From Micavibrio sp. UBA1850 (GTDB taxonomy: Bacteria > Pseudomonadota > Alphaproteobacteria > Micavibrionales > Micavibrionaceae), in assembly GCA_002338525.1 (NCBI GenBank), contig DDIM01000001.1, positions 31,584 through 95,583 on the forward strand: a stretch of 64,000 bases of DNA, given 5' to 3'. Position 1 is the stretch's first letter; each line of letters starts with the position of its first letter. The notes below the pieces were generated by a model, which saw nothing but the letters and a program-made list of their open reading frames with translations, made no database searches and was not told the origin of the DNA. Shown here piece after piece: positions 36,236 through 45,238 of the stretch. The position numbers and the translations under genes are program-made.

Positions 36236-36832
36236 TTATCCAGCAGGCAAGAACATTCTTGCGTCAAAGTTAAATCGTTGATTTGGGCGTAGGCGCACAG
36301 GGAAAATTTTATTCGTTTGCGCGTCGAACCACTTCAGGTTGATATAGTCGTTATGCACTGACAAATCGATAATCTCTTCCGGCAGCGCGTCAGGCGTCAC
36401 TCTCTGCTTATTGATCCAAATAACCCAATCCTTATCATCAGAATAAACTATACCACCTAGTGTAACTTCACGCACAGACTTAGGTGCATCTTCGTTTTGC
36501 CCTGCTGCTCTCATTTCAGATTCTGAAGGAATGCGCGTCAAAAAATTCTGTTTTGCAGCCTGCAACAAGCTATGCTCGCCCGGTAAAAACAAAAGTGAAG
36601 GCAAACTTGGCCTTACGACACCAGCCCCTCTTAGATCAGCAAGAACCTCCTTACGCGCAGCAATAAGTATTTCTTCTTCTCGAGAAAAGAACCCATCTGG
36701 CGCATCAGCGCTCACCTCGGCAACCGCCTCTTGCTCTTGCGCCTCAACACTTCCGCTATATGAAGCAGATAGAACCATTGTTAAACATGCAAGGAATGCA
36801 AAAAACAAAACAGATCTTAAATATGAAACCAT
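36236..36832 (-). CDS. mshK: MshK/GspB-like pilus alignment protein
   Basis: A 198-residue exported protein. The first 30 residues are a signal sequence or N-terminal anchor (SVLFFAFLACLTMVLSASYS), then an acidic linker, helices, and a C-terminal beta domain: REVTLGGIVYSDDKDWVIWI followed by NKQRVTPDALPEEI and VRLRPNQRFNF. This fold, a short beta-domain with a Gly-Ile-Val-Tyr strand, resembles MshK and GspB/PilP, which link the inner platform to the secretin. It abuts mshJ (1-bp overlap with its stop). Confidence 0.7.
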   Translation of the reverse strand: MVSYLRSVLFFAFLACLTMVLSASYSGSVEAQEQEAVAEVSADAPDGFFSREEEILIAARKEVLADLRGAGVVRPSLPSLLFLPGEHSLLQAAKQNFLTRIPSESEMRAAGQNEDAPKSVREVTLGGIVYSDDKDWVIWINKQRVTPDALPEEIIDLSVHNDYINLKWFDAQTNKIFPVRLRPNQRFNFDARMFLPAG

Positions 36833-37455
36833 TAGTTTAGCTCCCCTTTATCCGGCATCGTCACCCAATCCAATACGATATTTGCCTCGACCAAAGCCGT
36901 GGGTATATCATTACCTATCTGCTTTAGAGCAGCAGAATCTAGATTTTTCGTGCGCTTTAAAGACATCTCTTTATACTCCAGCATACCTGGGAAGTGACTT
37001 TCCATGAGTTTTAAGAAGTAAAAAACATCTGTATCGTCTGCGGCCGTAAGCTTCAAATCAACGGGGCTACGCAAAATAACGTGCCCCGCCTTTGCCGCTC
37101 TATCATCTTCGATAAGCGTTGCAGACCCAACATTCAAGTTACCCTGCAACCCAGCCTCAACAGCAAGCTCGTTCAACTTGGTTTCAGCAAACACTTTGTT
37201 CTGATTGTCAAAAAAGCCAGACAGCTCAAGCAAGGAATATCCTTTTATACGATCTTTCAGGGTTGCAAAATCCTGCCTTAATTCGACAATCTCATTATAT
37301 CGAGCTTGCGTTGTGGATTTCGCATTTCTCAATGCTTTTTCTTGCTCAACATTTTCAGGCATAATGTAAAAATATGCCAACCCGCCAAAAACCAAATTAA
37401 GAGCGACAAGAATGGTTATAACAATAATACGCGACAAACCTATGTTCTGAATCAT
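36832..37455 (-). CDS. mshJ: MshJ/PilO-like inner-membrane pilus protein
   Basis: A 207-residue bitopic protein: one N-terminal membrane helix (11-30), a coiled-coil (about 35-85; ALRNAKSTTQARYNEIVELR is typical) and a periplasmic ferredoxin-like domain, the PilO/GspM/MshJ layout. It would pair with the PilN-like half of the neighbouring MshI to form the alignment complex. ATG overlaps the end of mshI by 4 bp; coupling is likely. Confidence 0.8.
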   Translation of the reverse strand: MIQNIGLSRIIVITILVALNLVFGGLAYFYIMPENVEQEKALRNAKSTTQARYNEIVELRQDFATLKDRIKGYSLLELSGFFDNQNKVFAETKLNELAVEAGLQGNLNVGSATLIEDDRAAKAGHVILRSPVDLKLTAADDTDVFYFLKLMESHFPGMLEYKEMSLKRTKNLDSAALKQIGNDIPTALVEANIVLDWVTMPDKGELN

Positions 37456-39107
37456 TTTGCGCCCCCTTGTGTAATAATAATCTCAGCACCAAGCTGGTCC
37501 GGCGCAAGCTCTGCACGAGACATACCAATTTGCGTCTCCAACTCTCCTCGGTATGAAACATCTTTTAGGATCTTTGCCACCTTCACCTCTGCTTGCGGAA
37601 ACTCACCTTCAAGCCTTGATTTAAAATCCAACACAGCAGCATTTCCTTTTTCAATATCAACGGAGCCGGGAAAGCTAAACTTCAAAACTGTACGGCTTGG
37701 CGCAGCACTTCCTTCTTCGTTTGAAACAGGCATTGGATAACCGTACGCATCTAACGCAGGCTCTCCCTTTTCAACAGTAACGCTATCAAGCTTCAATTGC
37801 CCCTCCATTGATTTGGCAATGGATTGAAAAACAGATAACGGATCAATCTGCGACTGCGCAAGCTCCTCACTAATGTCGTAGCTGCTTTGCATCAACTTTA
37901 GATTGATACCAAGCGCTTCTTTACGCTCAATTTCCTTATCGTATACAGTGTCGATCTGGTTTTTTTGCGCTGATACAACCTCATAGTTTCTAAGATTAGA
38001 ATTATAAGCAATAATAGATGTTGAAAAGTAATACATAGAGCCAATCAAGCCCAACGCTAGCGCCGCTGCCGCCGCTGTGGCTGCAAGTCGAGGCTTTATA
38101 ATTGAATCAATTACTCCAGATGTCATGGGGGCTGCAAGCTTCACCTTTTTGGCAACCCAACCGACATGCAAACTATTGGACACGTGAAGAAGCTCGCTTT
38201 TTGTAGGCTTTAAGCCGACAAGCTTCATCGCTTCTTTACTATCGATAACGTCTACGTCAACTTCTAGGCGGCCAAGTTCTTCAAAGATTTGTGACGCATT
38301 CGGGTTTGCTATAACAATAATGTTGAGAGGGTCGCCTTCGTTATATCCAAATCGAGACAAGTACCCAAGTGTTGATTCTAACTCACGCTCGACCTCACGG
38401 CACCACAAAGACAAATCAGCATCAGTCTCCACAATTGGTGATATCCTCGTCAGCGCAAGCATGCCATTTCGAATAACAACCTGTCTCAAACCACCGCTAG
38501 CGTTTTGCCCAACAAAAAGCGTCCACCCCGTTTTTGCGGCAGACTTATCATCTTTCTTACCCTTAGTTTTTGCCTTGGACTTGCCTAAAAAGCCCGTTTT
38601 CTTCTTTTCCATAGCCTCGGATAACTTTTGGATAAGCCCCTCAGATTCCATAGGGAGCAAACAAAGCCCTGTAAAACCGACACCAGAATCACGTATTGCA
38701 TTAATAACAGTTCGTATATTTCCGTTATCTGGGCATGCACAAAACAAGTAATGCTTCATGGCGGCCGCATCTTGATCCTTGATGTTTTTAGGCTGCGGAA
38801 TTTCTCGATATGTACGTATAGGGTATTCCGGAAACGCCATAGATAAACGACGCTTCACAACATTTGCCGCATCTAAAACCCCGACCTTAGGGATGCGTTC
38901 TTTTCTGTAATGTTGATCGACCGTATCATTTAAAACAACAACGCTTGAATAGTTTTTCTGTAAAAGCTTTGTAAGGTCGCCCTGAAGTGTCTCAACACCC
39001 CACTCATACATTTCCTTTAAAATTACAGACTTACCAGATGCCGTATACACAAACAGTGCATCATCGGTTAAATAAACGACCCCTTTTTTTGATGGTAAAG
39101 ATAACAT
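37452..39107 (-). CDS. mshI: MshI/GspL-like protein with PilM- and PilN-like halves
   Basis: A 551-residue protein combining two functions that PilM and PilN split in classical type IV pili. The N-terminal 330 residues have an actin-like fold in outline (LFVYTASGKSVILKE; WTLFVGQNASGGLRQVVIRN; ELESTLGYLSRFGY), with a Lys-rich insertion (KTGFLGKSKAKTKGKKDDKS, about 165-190). One membrane helix follows (about 335-358), then a coiled-coil and a PilN-like periplasmic domain. GspL and MshI are built the same way. It sits after mshG with a 92-bp gap. Confidence 0.8.
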   Translation of the reverse strand: MLSLPSKKGVVYLTDDALFVYTASGKSVILKEMYEWGVETLQGDLTKLLQKNYSSVVVLNDTVDQHYRKERIPKVGVLDAANVVKRRLSMAFPEYPIRTYREIPQPKNIKDQDAAAMKHYLFCACPDNGNIRTVINAIRDSGVGFTGLCLLPMESEGLIQKLSEAMEKKKTGFLGKSKAKTKGKKDDKSAAKTGWTLFVGQNASGGLRQVVIRNGMLALTRISPIVETDADLSLWCREVERELESTLGYLSRFGYNEGDPLNIIVIANPNASQIFEELGRLEVDVDVIDSKEAMKLVGLKPTKSELLHVSNSLHVGWVAKKVKLAAPMTSGVIDSIIKPRLAATAAAAALALGLIGSMYYFSTSIIAYNSNLRNYEVVSAQKNQIDTVYDKEIERKEALGINLKLMQSSYDISEELAQSQIDPLSVFQSIAKSMEGQLKLDSVTVEKGEPALDAYGYPMPVSNEEGSAAPSRTVLKFSFPGSVDIEKGNAAVLDFKSRLEGEFPQAEVKVAKILKDVSYRGELETQIGMSRAELAPDQLGAEIIITQGGAK

Positions 39108-39199
39108 ATAGGACTTTCTTAATCTTGCAAAAACACAATCACCAAACTAGATCATACAGAAATATCGAATAAAACAAAGCGTGTTGTTAAAATTCAACA

Positions 39200-40408
39200 T
39201 TAAATATCTATATTTTCAAAACTTGAGTAAATCGGACCAAACACGGCAACGGCAATCCACAAAATCAACCCGCCCATGATCCCTGTCAATGCTGGCTCAA
39301 TCATTGTTACCATCCCCTCGACAGCCTCATCCACATCCTTCGTGTAGAAATCGGACACCTGCTCAAGAACAGGAGACAGATTACCAGACTCTTCACCAAT
39401 TTTAATCATACGAATGACCATACTTGGAAACTCACCCGACCCATTAAACGCCTCAGATAATGGACTTCCCGTTTTAACGCGCTCCTCAACGATATTGAGC
39501 GCCTCGAGTAAAGCGCGGTTACTTACCGTTTGCCTTGCAGATTTCAAACACCCTAAAATATCGATCCCACTGGCAAACAGCGCCCCGAATGTTTGGGAAT
39601 AACGAGAAATACTAATCTTTCGAATGAGAGGCCCTGCAACCGGCATATTCAAAAACAACACATCCATTCGATAACTAAACTCTTCCGACGTATTCGAAAG
39701 AATTTTATACAACACGAAAAGCATAATCGGAGAGAACAACACCGCCCACCAATATTGCTGCAAAAAGTCTGACACAGCAATAAGAGCAGAGGTATAGAAC
39801 GGAATTTCCATGTCCAGATTCCGAACAAACCCAACAATTTGCGGAACAACGAACCCAAGCATCACGACAACAACAAGCACAACCACAGCCAAAAGTATCA
39901 TGGGATAGCGCGTCGCCTTACGCACTTTAGATTGAAGATCATCCACCCATTTCAGATATTTGATCAACTGTCTAAACGCAAAACCCAAATCCCCAGTGTC
40001 CTCACCCGCTTTAATCAGGGAGATGTATAGATTTGTAAATGTTTTAGGGTGCTGCGCCAACGCTTCTGATAACGCCCCCCCTTCAGATACGGCACGGTAG
40101 ACCTCTGACAAAATATCACGCAACTTATTATTGTCTGTCGTGTCACGTATATCCGCCAATGAATCCAGCAAAGGAACCCCAGCCCCCTGCAATTGCTCCA
40201 AATGCATAAACAATTGTATCAGGTCTCGTGTTTTTACCCCTGAAGTACCAAAAGCAGATGCCTTTTTTTGCTTAACAACACTACATTGAACCAGCTCAAG
40301 GCCAACGGTTTGTAGTTGCTTATGGAGGTTAGCCTCATTAACAGCCGTAACGGCCCCTTTAATTTGACGCCCTTTGGCATTAATTGCCCTATATCTAAAT
40401 TGCTTCAT
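39200..40408 (-). CDS. mshG: type IV pilus/MSHA platform protein (PilC/GspF family)
   Basis: Polytopic platform protein at the base of the pilus that receives force from the assembly ATPase. 402 residues with the duplicated GspF domain; the N-terminal YRAINAKGRQIKGAVTAVNE and the sequence LSEALAQHPKTFTNLYISLI followed by AGEDTGDL are typical. Three hydrophobic helices are present (about 165-190, 215-240 and 375-400). It lies 41 bp after mshE. Confidence 0.93.
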   Translation of the reverse strand: MKQFRYRAINAKGRQIKGAVTAVNEANLHKQLQTVGLELVQCSVVKQKKASAFGTSGVKTRDLIQLFMHLEQLQGAGVPLLDSLADIRDTTDNNKLRDILSEVYRAVSEGGALSEALAQHPKTFTNLYISLIKAGEDTGDLGFAFRQLIKYLKWVDDLQSKVRKATRYPMILLAVVVLVVVVMLGFVVPQIVGFVRNLDMEIPFYTSALIAVSDFLQQYWWAVLFSPIMLFVLYKILSNTSEEFSYRMDVLFLNMPVAGPLIRKISISRYSQTFGALFASGIDILGCLKSARQTVSNRALLEALNIVEERVKTGSPLSEAFNGSGEFPSMVIRMIKIGEESGNLSPVLEQVSDFYTKDVDEAVEGMVTMIEPALTGIMGGLILWIAVAVFGPIYSSFENIDI

Positions 40409-40449
40409 TGAACAGCCCTCTTATAAAACAAAATATAGCCATAAATAGC

Positions 40450-42396
40450 CTACCTTAAACTCACAACTTTGGAAACAGCCTCTATACTACTGACACCCTC
40501 AATAACCTTGAGGCGCGCATCATCGGCCATTCCCTTAAATCCGTTTTCTCTGGCGACGCGCTTTAAATCCGCCTTTGAGCCACCGCTAGACACAACATCG
40601 TTCAAATCTTCGTCAAACATTAAAATCTCGACAACAGCAACACGACCTTTGTAGCCCTGCCCCCCGCAAACCGAGCAGCCTTCGTCACTGGCTTTGAATA
40701 TCTTAACGTCACTACCTTCTTCTAGCTGAAGCAACTCGCGCTCCTCAGCATCAGGCGCATACTCTACTTTACACTCTCCGCACAAACGACGCGCCAAACG
40801 CTGCGCAAAAATGGACACCACAGCACCCGCGATCATACCCGGCTTCAAACCCAAATCCAGCATACGCGGGATCGCTCCAAACGAGTCATTCGTGTGCAGT
40901 GTTGTATAAACTTGGTGTCCTGTCATCGCCGCTTTCAACGCCATTTCAGCCGTCGTCTTGTCTCGAATTTCACCAATAAAGATAATGTCAGGATCCTGAC
41001 GCAACAAAGCCTTAATCCCGTCTGCAAAATCCAGCACCCCTTCACGAACGTGCGTTTGCCTAATCATAGGCAGTGAGTACTCCACAGGATCTTCTAGCGT
41101 TTGAATATTGATCGCCACATCATTAATGGCGTTAAGCATTGAGTAAAGAGACGTACTTTTACCACTTCCCGTAGGCCCCGTGACAATAATAATCCCCTCA
41201 GGCTTTTTTTGCGACATTTGAATAAGCTTGAGGTTATCAGGACTAAACCCTAACCCCTCTAGAGGCATAATACTTGCCGACTTATCCAACACACGTAAAA
41301 CAATGTTTTCGCCGTGTACGGTTGGCAATGACGAGACACGAAAGTCGGCCTCACGCCCCCCAATATTCAGATTAAAACGCCCATCTTGCGGTGATAATTT
41401 ATCCGCGATATTCATATTCGACATAATCTTGATACGCTGTGAAATACCATTCCAGTGCTTTTTATGTAGAATTTGGGCCGTATACAAAACACCATCCAAA
41501 CGATACCTTAATCGAATAAAGTTTTCTTCTGGCTCAAAGTGTAAGTCAGACACGCCAAGCTTAACAGCCTCAAACATCAACGCATTTACCAACCTAACGA
41601 TGGGGTGTGTGTACGCCTCATTATCTGGCAGCTTAGTAAGGTCCGAGTCCTCAACACCTTCAAGCTCTTTTAAGATATCATCTATGTTACTTGCGTACCC
41701 GTACGCCGCATCAATAGCATCCGCAACGATAGTAGACGTAGCCACCATCGGCTTTACCGAAAGCCCACGAGGGATAAGGCGCTTCAGCGAATCGAGATTA
41801 ATAACATCATAAGGGTCAACCAAGGCAATCGATAACTGCTGACCCGTCAATGAAACGGGCAGCATTTTCAAACGCAGCGCATCTTCCTTAGAAAGTAGCG
41901 CTAATGCATCACCGTCAAACACAGTTGATTTAGGATCAAAAACCTCAAATCCTGCTGTTTGCGCCAAAACGATCGTCAACGTCTCCTCGTCAACGAACGC
42001 AAGCTCAATCAGCGCTTCGCCCAGCATTTTTCCAGATATTTTTTGCTCTTGCAAAGCCACATTTAACTGGTCTTGAGTGATAATCCCCATCTCGACCAGA
42101 CGATCTCCAATACGAATACGGCCTGTATAGCCGTCAGCACCGGGACCAGATCTTTTTTGAATCTCGTTTTTTTGAACCGCAATATCTCTAGAATCAGATA
42201 GCTTCTCACCGCCACCAACATAATCATACTCAGCAGCGACATCCGCTGACGCGCCCGACTCCGTAACCTCAGAAGCCGACTCTATGACCGCATCATCGTC
42301 TTCCAATGTCATATCAACAAAACTAAACCCCGTACCAGGCTTATTGTCCTCTTCACCCCGATCAGAAGGTTTACTATTGTCATCTAAATCACTCAC
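40450..42396 (-). CDS. mshE: MshE-type pilus assembly ATPase with MshEN domain
   Basis: Hexameric ATPase driving pilus polymerisation, 648 residues. It begins with an acidic, disordered 90-residue tail, then an MshEN domain: RIGDRLVEMGIITQDQL (95-111) and LGEALIELAFV (125 on), the pattern that binds cyclic di-GMP in Vibrio MshE. The core has GPTGSGKSTS (near residue 400), and a C-terminal zinc tetracysteine (CGEC and CSVC). The first codon is GTG at 42396 with GAGG upstream. It is the first gene of the minus-strand pilus run; the DUF1566 protein gene diverges 163 bp away. Confidence 0.93.
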   Translation of the reverse strand: MSDLDDNSKPSDRGEEDNKPGTGFSFVDMTLEDDDAVIESASEVTESGASADVAAEYDYVGGGEKLSDSRDIAVQKNEIQKRSGPGADGYTGRIRIGDRLVEMGIITQDQLNVALQEQKISGKMLGEALIELAFVDEETLTIVLAQTAGFEVFDPKSTVFDGDALALLSKEDALRLKMLPVSLTGQQLSIALVDPYDVINLDSLKRLIPRGLSVKPMVATSTIVADAIDAAYGYASNIDDILKELEGVEDSDLTKLPDNEAYTHPIVRLVNALMFEAVKLGVSDLHFEPEENFIRLRYRLDGVLYTAQILHKKHWNGISQRIKIMSNMNIADKLSPQDGRFNLNIGGREADFRVSSLPTVHGENIVLRVLDKSASIMPLEGLGFSPDNLKLIQMSQKKPEGIIIVTGPTGSGKSTSLYSMLNAINDVAINIQTLEDPVEYSLPMIRQTHVREGVLDFADGIKALLRQDPDIIFIGEIRDKTTAEMALKAAMTGHQVYTTLHTNDSFGAIPRMLDLGLKPGMIAGAVVSIFAQRLARRLCGECKVEYAPDAEERELLQLEEGSDVKIFKASDEGCSVCGGQGYKGRVAVVEILMFDEDLNDVVSSGGSKADLKRVARENGFKGMADDARLKVIEGVSSIEAVSKVVSLR

Positions 42397-42559
42397 GATT
42401 TAAAAACCTCTTTTTTATTAACTTTTATATAATAGAATCTATTACGAAACATTGACATGGCAAGGGTTGAACACCACTCACTAATTAAGAATATCACCAA
42501 AGAGCCTAAAGCCCAAGTCTCTAATTTTAAAAAAGAGCAAAAACAGACTTAAAGGAACT
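42397..42559. promoter_or_regulatory. divergent promoter region, mshE and DUF1566 pilin-like gene
   Basis: 163 bp separate the two divergent starts, so both promoters probably lie here. The sequence is AT-rich; no exact -35/-10 pair stood out on either strand. A shared region would allow coordinated control of the pilus machine and the DUF1566 protein. Confidence 0.45.
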
Positions 42560-43405
42560 ATGGAAAAATATAAAGCGCAACGCAACATACAAAAAGAGCC
42601 CATTCACCTCAATACGCAGGCCATAAAAACGCTTGGCAAACATGAAAAGGGGAACGTTCTTTTTTTGACACTTATTGCAGTTGCATTGTTCGCAGCCCTG
42701 AGCTTTGCCGTCGTACAATCATCACAAGGCGGCAATTCAAGCGGTGAGGAAGAGGCAAAAATCGAACAAGCTATAATTGATGGCTATAGCGCAGCCATTA
42801 ACGGTGGCGAAATGAGACTAAGGCTAATCAATAAATGTACAAGCATTGACTATACGCCACCTGCTGGCTGGGGCAGCGAAGACAAAACATGCCATATGTT
42901 TCACCCCGATGGCGGCATGGTAGCATGGCTTGATTTAGGGCTTGGCGCAGGATGCGACCTTGGAAACCTCGGGCTTGGCGCCTCGTGCAACAATGTCACA
43001 TATGCAGGAACCTCCGGATCCAACCGTCTATACACAACCAATGGCGATACAGCATCAGTAAAATGGTCTCAGGAATACACAAACACCACCTCCGGATCTA
43101 CATCTGACGGGCTAACTAATACAAACGAATTAGTCACAAGAACTGACACCAGCTATTACGCTACAAATCAGTGCCGCGCCCTTGGCGATGAGTGGTACCT
43201 ACCCTCAAGGGAGGAGCTTAATGAGCTATACGCAAACAAAGACACAGGAACATTGGCAGGCACCTTTTCAGGCACATACTGGTCATCAACCGAAAGAAGC
43301 GACAACTCGACGCAAGCCTTTAGAATAAATTTTGACACGGGCGCCATTGACAGCGCCCAAAAGAAAAACCACACCCACAAAGTCCGCTGCGTGTGGAGAG
43401 GATAA
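42560..43405 (+). CDS. pilin-like protein with C-terminal DUF1566 domain
   Basis: A 281-residue protein starting at ATG 42560 (AAAGGAACT upstream). A long polar leader ends at KHEKG (Gly31), followed by a hydrophobic helix (NVLFLTLIAVALFAALSFAV), which resembles PilX/GspK-type minor pilins, lacking Glu5. The middle is Gly/Thr/Asn-rich with Cys pairs, and residues 195-281 match the DUF1566/Lcl-C domain: CRALGDEWYLPSREELNELY, then YWSSTERSDNSTQAFRINFD, then VRCVWRG. That domain occurs in surface adhesins such as Legionella Lcl. Placed beside the pilus locus, it is a candidate tip adhesin. Confidence 0.75.
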   Translation: MEKYKAQRNIQKEPIHLNTQAIKTLGKHEKGNVLFLTLIAVALFAALSFAVVQSSQGGNSSGEEEAKIEQAIIDGYSAAINGGEMRLRLINKCTSIDYTPPAGWGSEDKTCHMFHPDGGMVAWLDLGLGAGCDLGNLGLGASCNNVTYAGTSGSNRLYTTNGDTASVKWSQEYTNTTSGSTSDGLTNTNELVTRTDTSYYATNQCRALGDEWYLPSREELNELYANKDTGTLAGTFSGTYWSSTERSDNSTQAFRINFDTGAIDSAQKKNHTHKVRCVWRG

Positions 43406-43503
43406 ACACCCTATATCCGATATAAAATAATCACGACGTAAAGCCGCGGGCTAATCGCCGGTAAAAAATTATACAACAATGTTATGATTTTTCTTTGAGT
43501 AAA

Positions 43504-43580
43504 TGGCGCGCCCCGGAGGATTCGAACCCCCGACCTCCTGATCCGTAGTCAGGCGCTCTATCCAGCTGAGCTAGGGGCGC
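43504..43580 (-). tRNA. tRNA-Arg(ACG)
   Basis: Read leftwards, GCGCCCC opens the acceptor stem at 43580 and GGGGCGC closes it; the T loop GTTCGAATC and D loop AGCTGGAT are present. The anticodon stem CCTGA/TCAGG encloses loop CTACGGA with anticodon ACG (read as ICG after deamination). The gene includes the CCA end (43504-43506). Confidence 0.97.
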
Positions 43581-43754
43581 ATCATTAAATAAAAAACAGT
43601 TTGATAGATGCGTAACTGTTTGAACGAAGGCATAGATAGCCAAACTCAAAACAGATTGCAAGACATTTTTTAGTAATTTTAAAATCATTATTAATATGGC
43701 CTTTGACCGATAAAAAAAAATATGTAGAATTAACATGATTTAAATTGATTCTAT

Positions 43755-43783
43755 TTGACATTTACATTTCAAAGTCAGATAAA
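43755..43783 (+). promoter_or_regulatory. sigma-70 promoter for OmpA-like gene
   Basis: TTGACA (43755-43760) and GATAAA (43778-43783) are separated by 17 bases; transcription would start about 40 bases before ATG 43831. Confidence 0.7.
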
Positions 43784-43830
43784 AAAACCAGTCTTAATAT
43801 TAAGTAACCTAGATATTGTTAGAGAAAAAA

Positions 43831-44988
43831 ATGCGCACTCGCTTTACGAACAAACTTTTTGTGACCTTAACTTCACTTGCAGCAATCGGCTTTAGTGGTA
43901 GCGTTGCATACTCTGCGCCTGATAATCGTCCTAGCCTTATCATTACTAACAAGCCTATCCCTACAGAACTAAAAGATAAAGTTTACTCAAGCCCATCAAC
44001 GGCCCCTAATATTCAGGCGCAAGACTTGCTCTCATCTCAAAAGATACTTATTCAGGGCAATACGATTGCCAGCCAAACAATAAATGACATTCAAGGCGAT
44101 TTAGAACAGCTACAAGTAGAACTGACTGACATCTCAGGCCGTTTAACGGGTCTTGAAGCAACAGGGCAACGCATTGCCGCTGACTACTACGCGCATGTCG
44201 GCACAATTAGCACGCAGCTGCAATCTGGCTCAACTCCAGGCAACCCTCGCCTCGTAAAAAAATTATCAGAGGCACAAAATGCACTTGATGTCTTATCTGA
44301 AAACTTGGCAAACCTAAACAGTACAGCCGTTGAAGTTTCAAACAAAGCCTCAATTGCGACATACCTTTTGAAAGAAACACGCGCCGCGTACAAATTGCAC
44401 GGGTCATTAGAAATAGATCACATCAAACTTGCAGAGCTTGAAGACCGCGTAAATAACACAATAGTTATTATCGACCGCCTTCAAAACAACGTGAGCGACG
44501 ACATAACACGCACAACAGCGTACCTTTCATCTGAACAAAACAACATGAGAACATTGTCTCTTGCTGTCACAAACGGTGATTTTTATAACAAAAGCCTTTC
44601 AAACAGACCTTTTTCAAACATTGCTGAGACAGCCACACTTGATAAAGCATCATACAGCACGCCTACAGAGGCGCCGTCGGTAAGTAACCCTCGCCCTCTC
44701 GTAAAGATCAAGTTCGATAAAGACAACGTTGACTACCAACAGCCTGTATACACAGCACTTAATGAAACACTCAATCAATACCCAAATGCGCGTTTCGAAC
44801 TTGTTGCTGTTCAGCCCCTATCAACGAACGCAGCTTTTGAAGCAATTGAAAGCACACGCGCCCGTCGTAACGCTGAGAATGTACTAAGATCACTTATTCA
44901 AATGGGTCTACAGCAAGAGCGCCTTGATCTATCTACTGCACAAAGTGAAAACGCAGTCACAAACGAAGTTCATATATACGTTCGCTAA
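43831..44988 (+). CDS. exported coiled-coil protein with degenerate OmpA-like C-terminus
   Basis: A 385-residue protein with a signal peptide (1-29, ending VAYSA). ATG 43831 is preferred to the TTG at 43816. The centre (about 60-250) is predominantly helical with heptad patterns (GDLEQLQVELTDISGRLTGL; LEDRVNNTIVIIDRLQNN). The last 100 residues follow an OmpA-like pattern: VKIKFDKDNVDYQQPVYTAL, then RARRNAENVLRSLIQMGL. The peptidoglycan-binding Asp and Arg of true OmpA domains are not visible. It may bridge envelope layers. It is a single gene with its own promoter. Confidence 0.6.
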   Translation: MRTRFTNKLFVTLTSLAAIGFSGSVAYSAPDNRPSLIITNKPIPTELKDKVYSSPSTAPNIQAQDLLSSQKILIQGNTIASQTINDIQGDLEQLQVELTDISGRLTGLEATGQRIAADYYAHVGTISTQLQSGSTPGNPRLVKKLSEAQNALDVLSENLANLNSTAVEVSNKASIATYLLKETRAAYKLHGSLEIDHIKLAELEDRVNNTIVIIDRLQNNVSDDITRTTAYLSSEQNNMRTLSLAVTNGDFYNKSLSNRPFSNIAETATLDKASYSTPTEAPSVSNPRPLVKIKFDKDNVDYQQPVYTALNETLNQYPNARFELVAVQPLSTNAAFEAIESTRARRNAENVLRSLIQMGLQQERLDLSTAQSENAVTNEVHIYVR

Positions 44989-45038
44989 GTAAAAAATCCG
45001 TACCTTTTTAATGCAAACATAATAATTTGGTTCTTTGA

Positions 45039-45056
45039 GCCCACGTCTGCGTGGGC
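45039..45056 (+). terminator. hairpin terminator after OmpA-like gene
   Basis: GCCCACG (45039-45045) pairs with CGTGGGC (45050-45056) around TCTG, followed by ATTTAAATTT; the T-tract is interrupted. Confidence 0.6.
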
Positions 45057-45141
45057 ATTTAAATTTGCCAAGTCTCATTAAGCCACGGAAAATCAAAAAC
45101 AAAGTAAAGGCATGTAATAATAACAAGAAAGATTGTTTTAT

Positions 45142-45171
45142 TTGCACGTGCTGATAGATTTCTACTATAAT
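45142..45171 (+). promoter_or_regulatory. sigma-70 promoter for Cys-containing exported protein
   Basis: TTGCAC (45142-45147) and a perfect TATAAT (45166-45171) have an 18-base spacer. The predicted transcript has a leader of about 60 bases before ATG 45239. Confidence 0.7.
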
Positions 45172-45238
45172 ATAGGGTAACTTTATAAACAGATAAACTT
45201 TGCGCCGACATGGGCTCACCAAGACCAAGGGAAACAAA

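Noticed and set aside
36223..36267. longer start of the ABC ATPase
   Set aside because: It would overlap mshK and adds non-family residues; the ATG at 36222 has a GGAG site.
43482..43736. 84-residue minus-strand frame
   Set aside because: It covers the tRNA-Arg gene and has no ribosome site.
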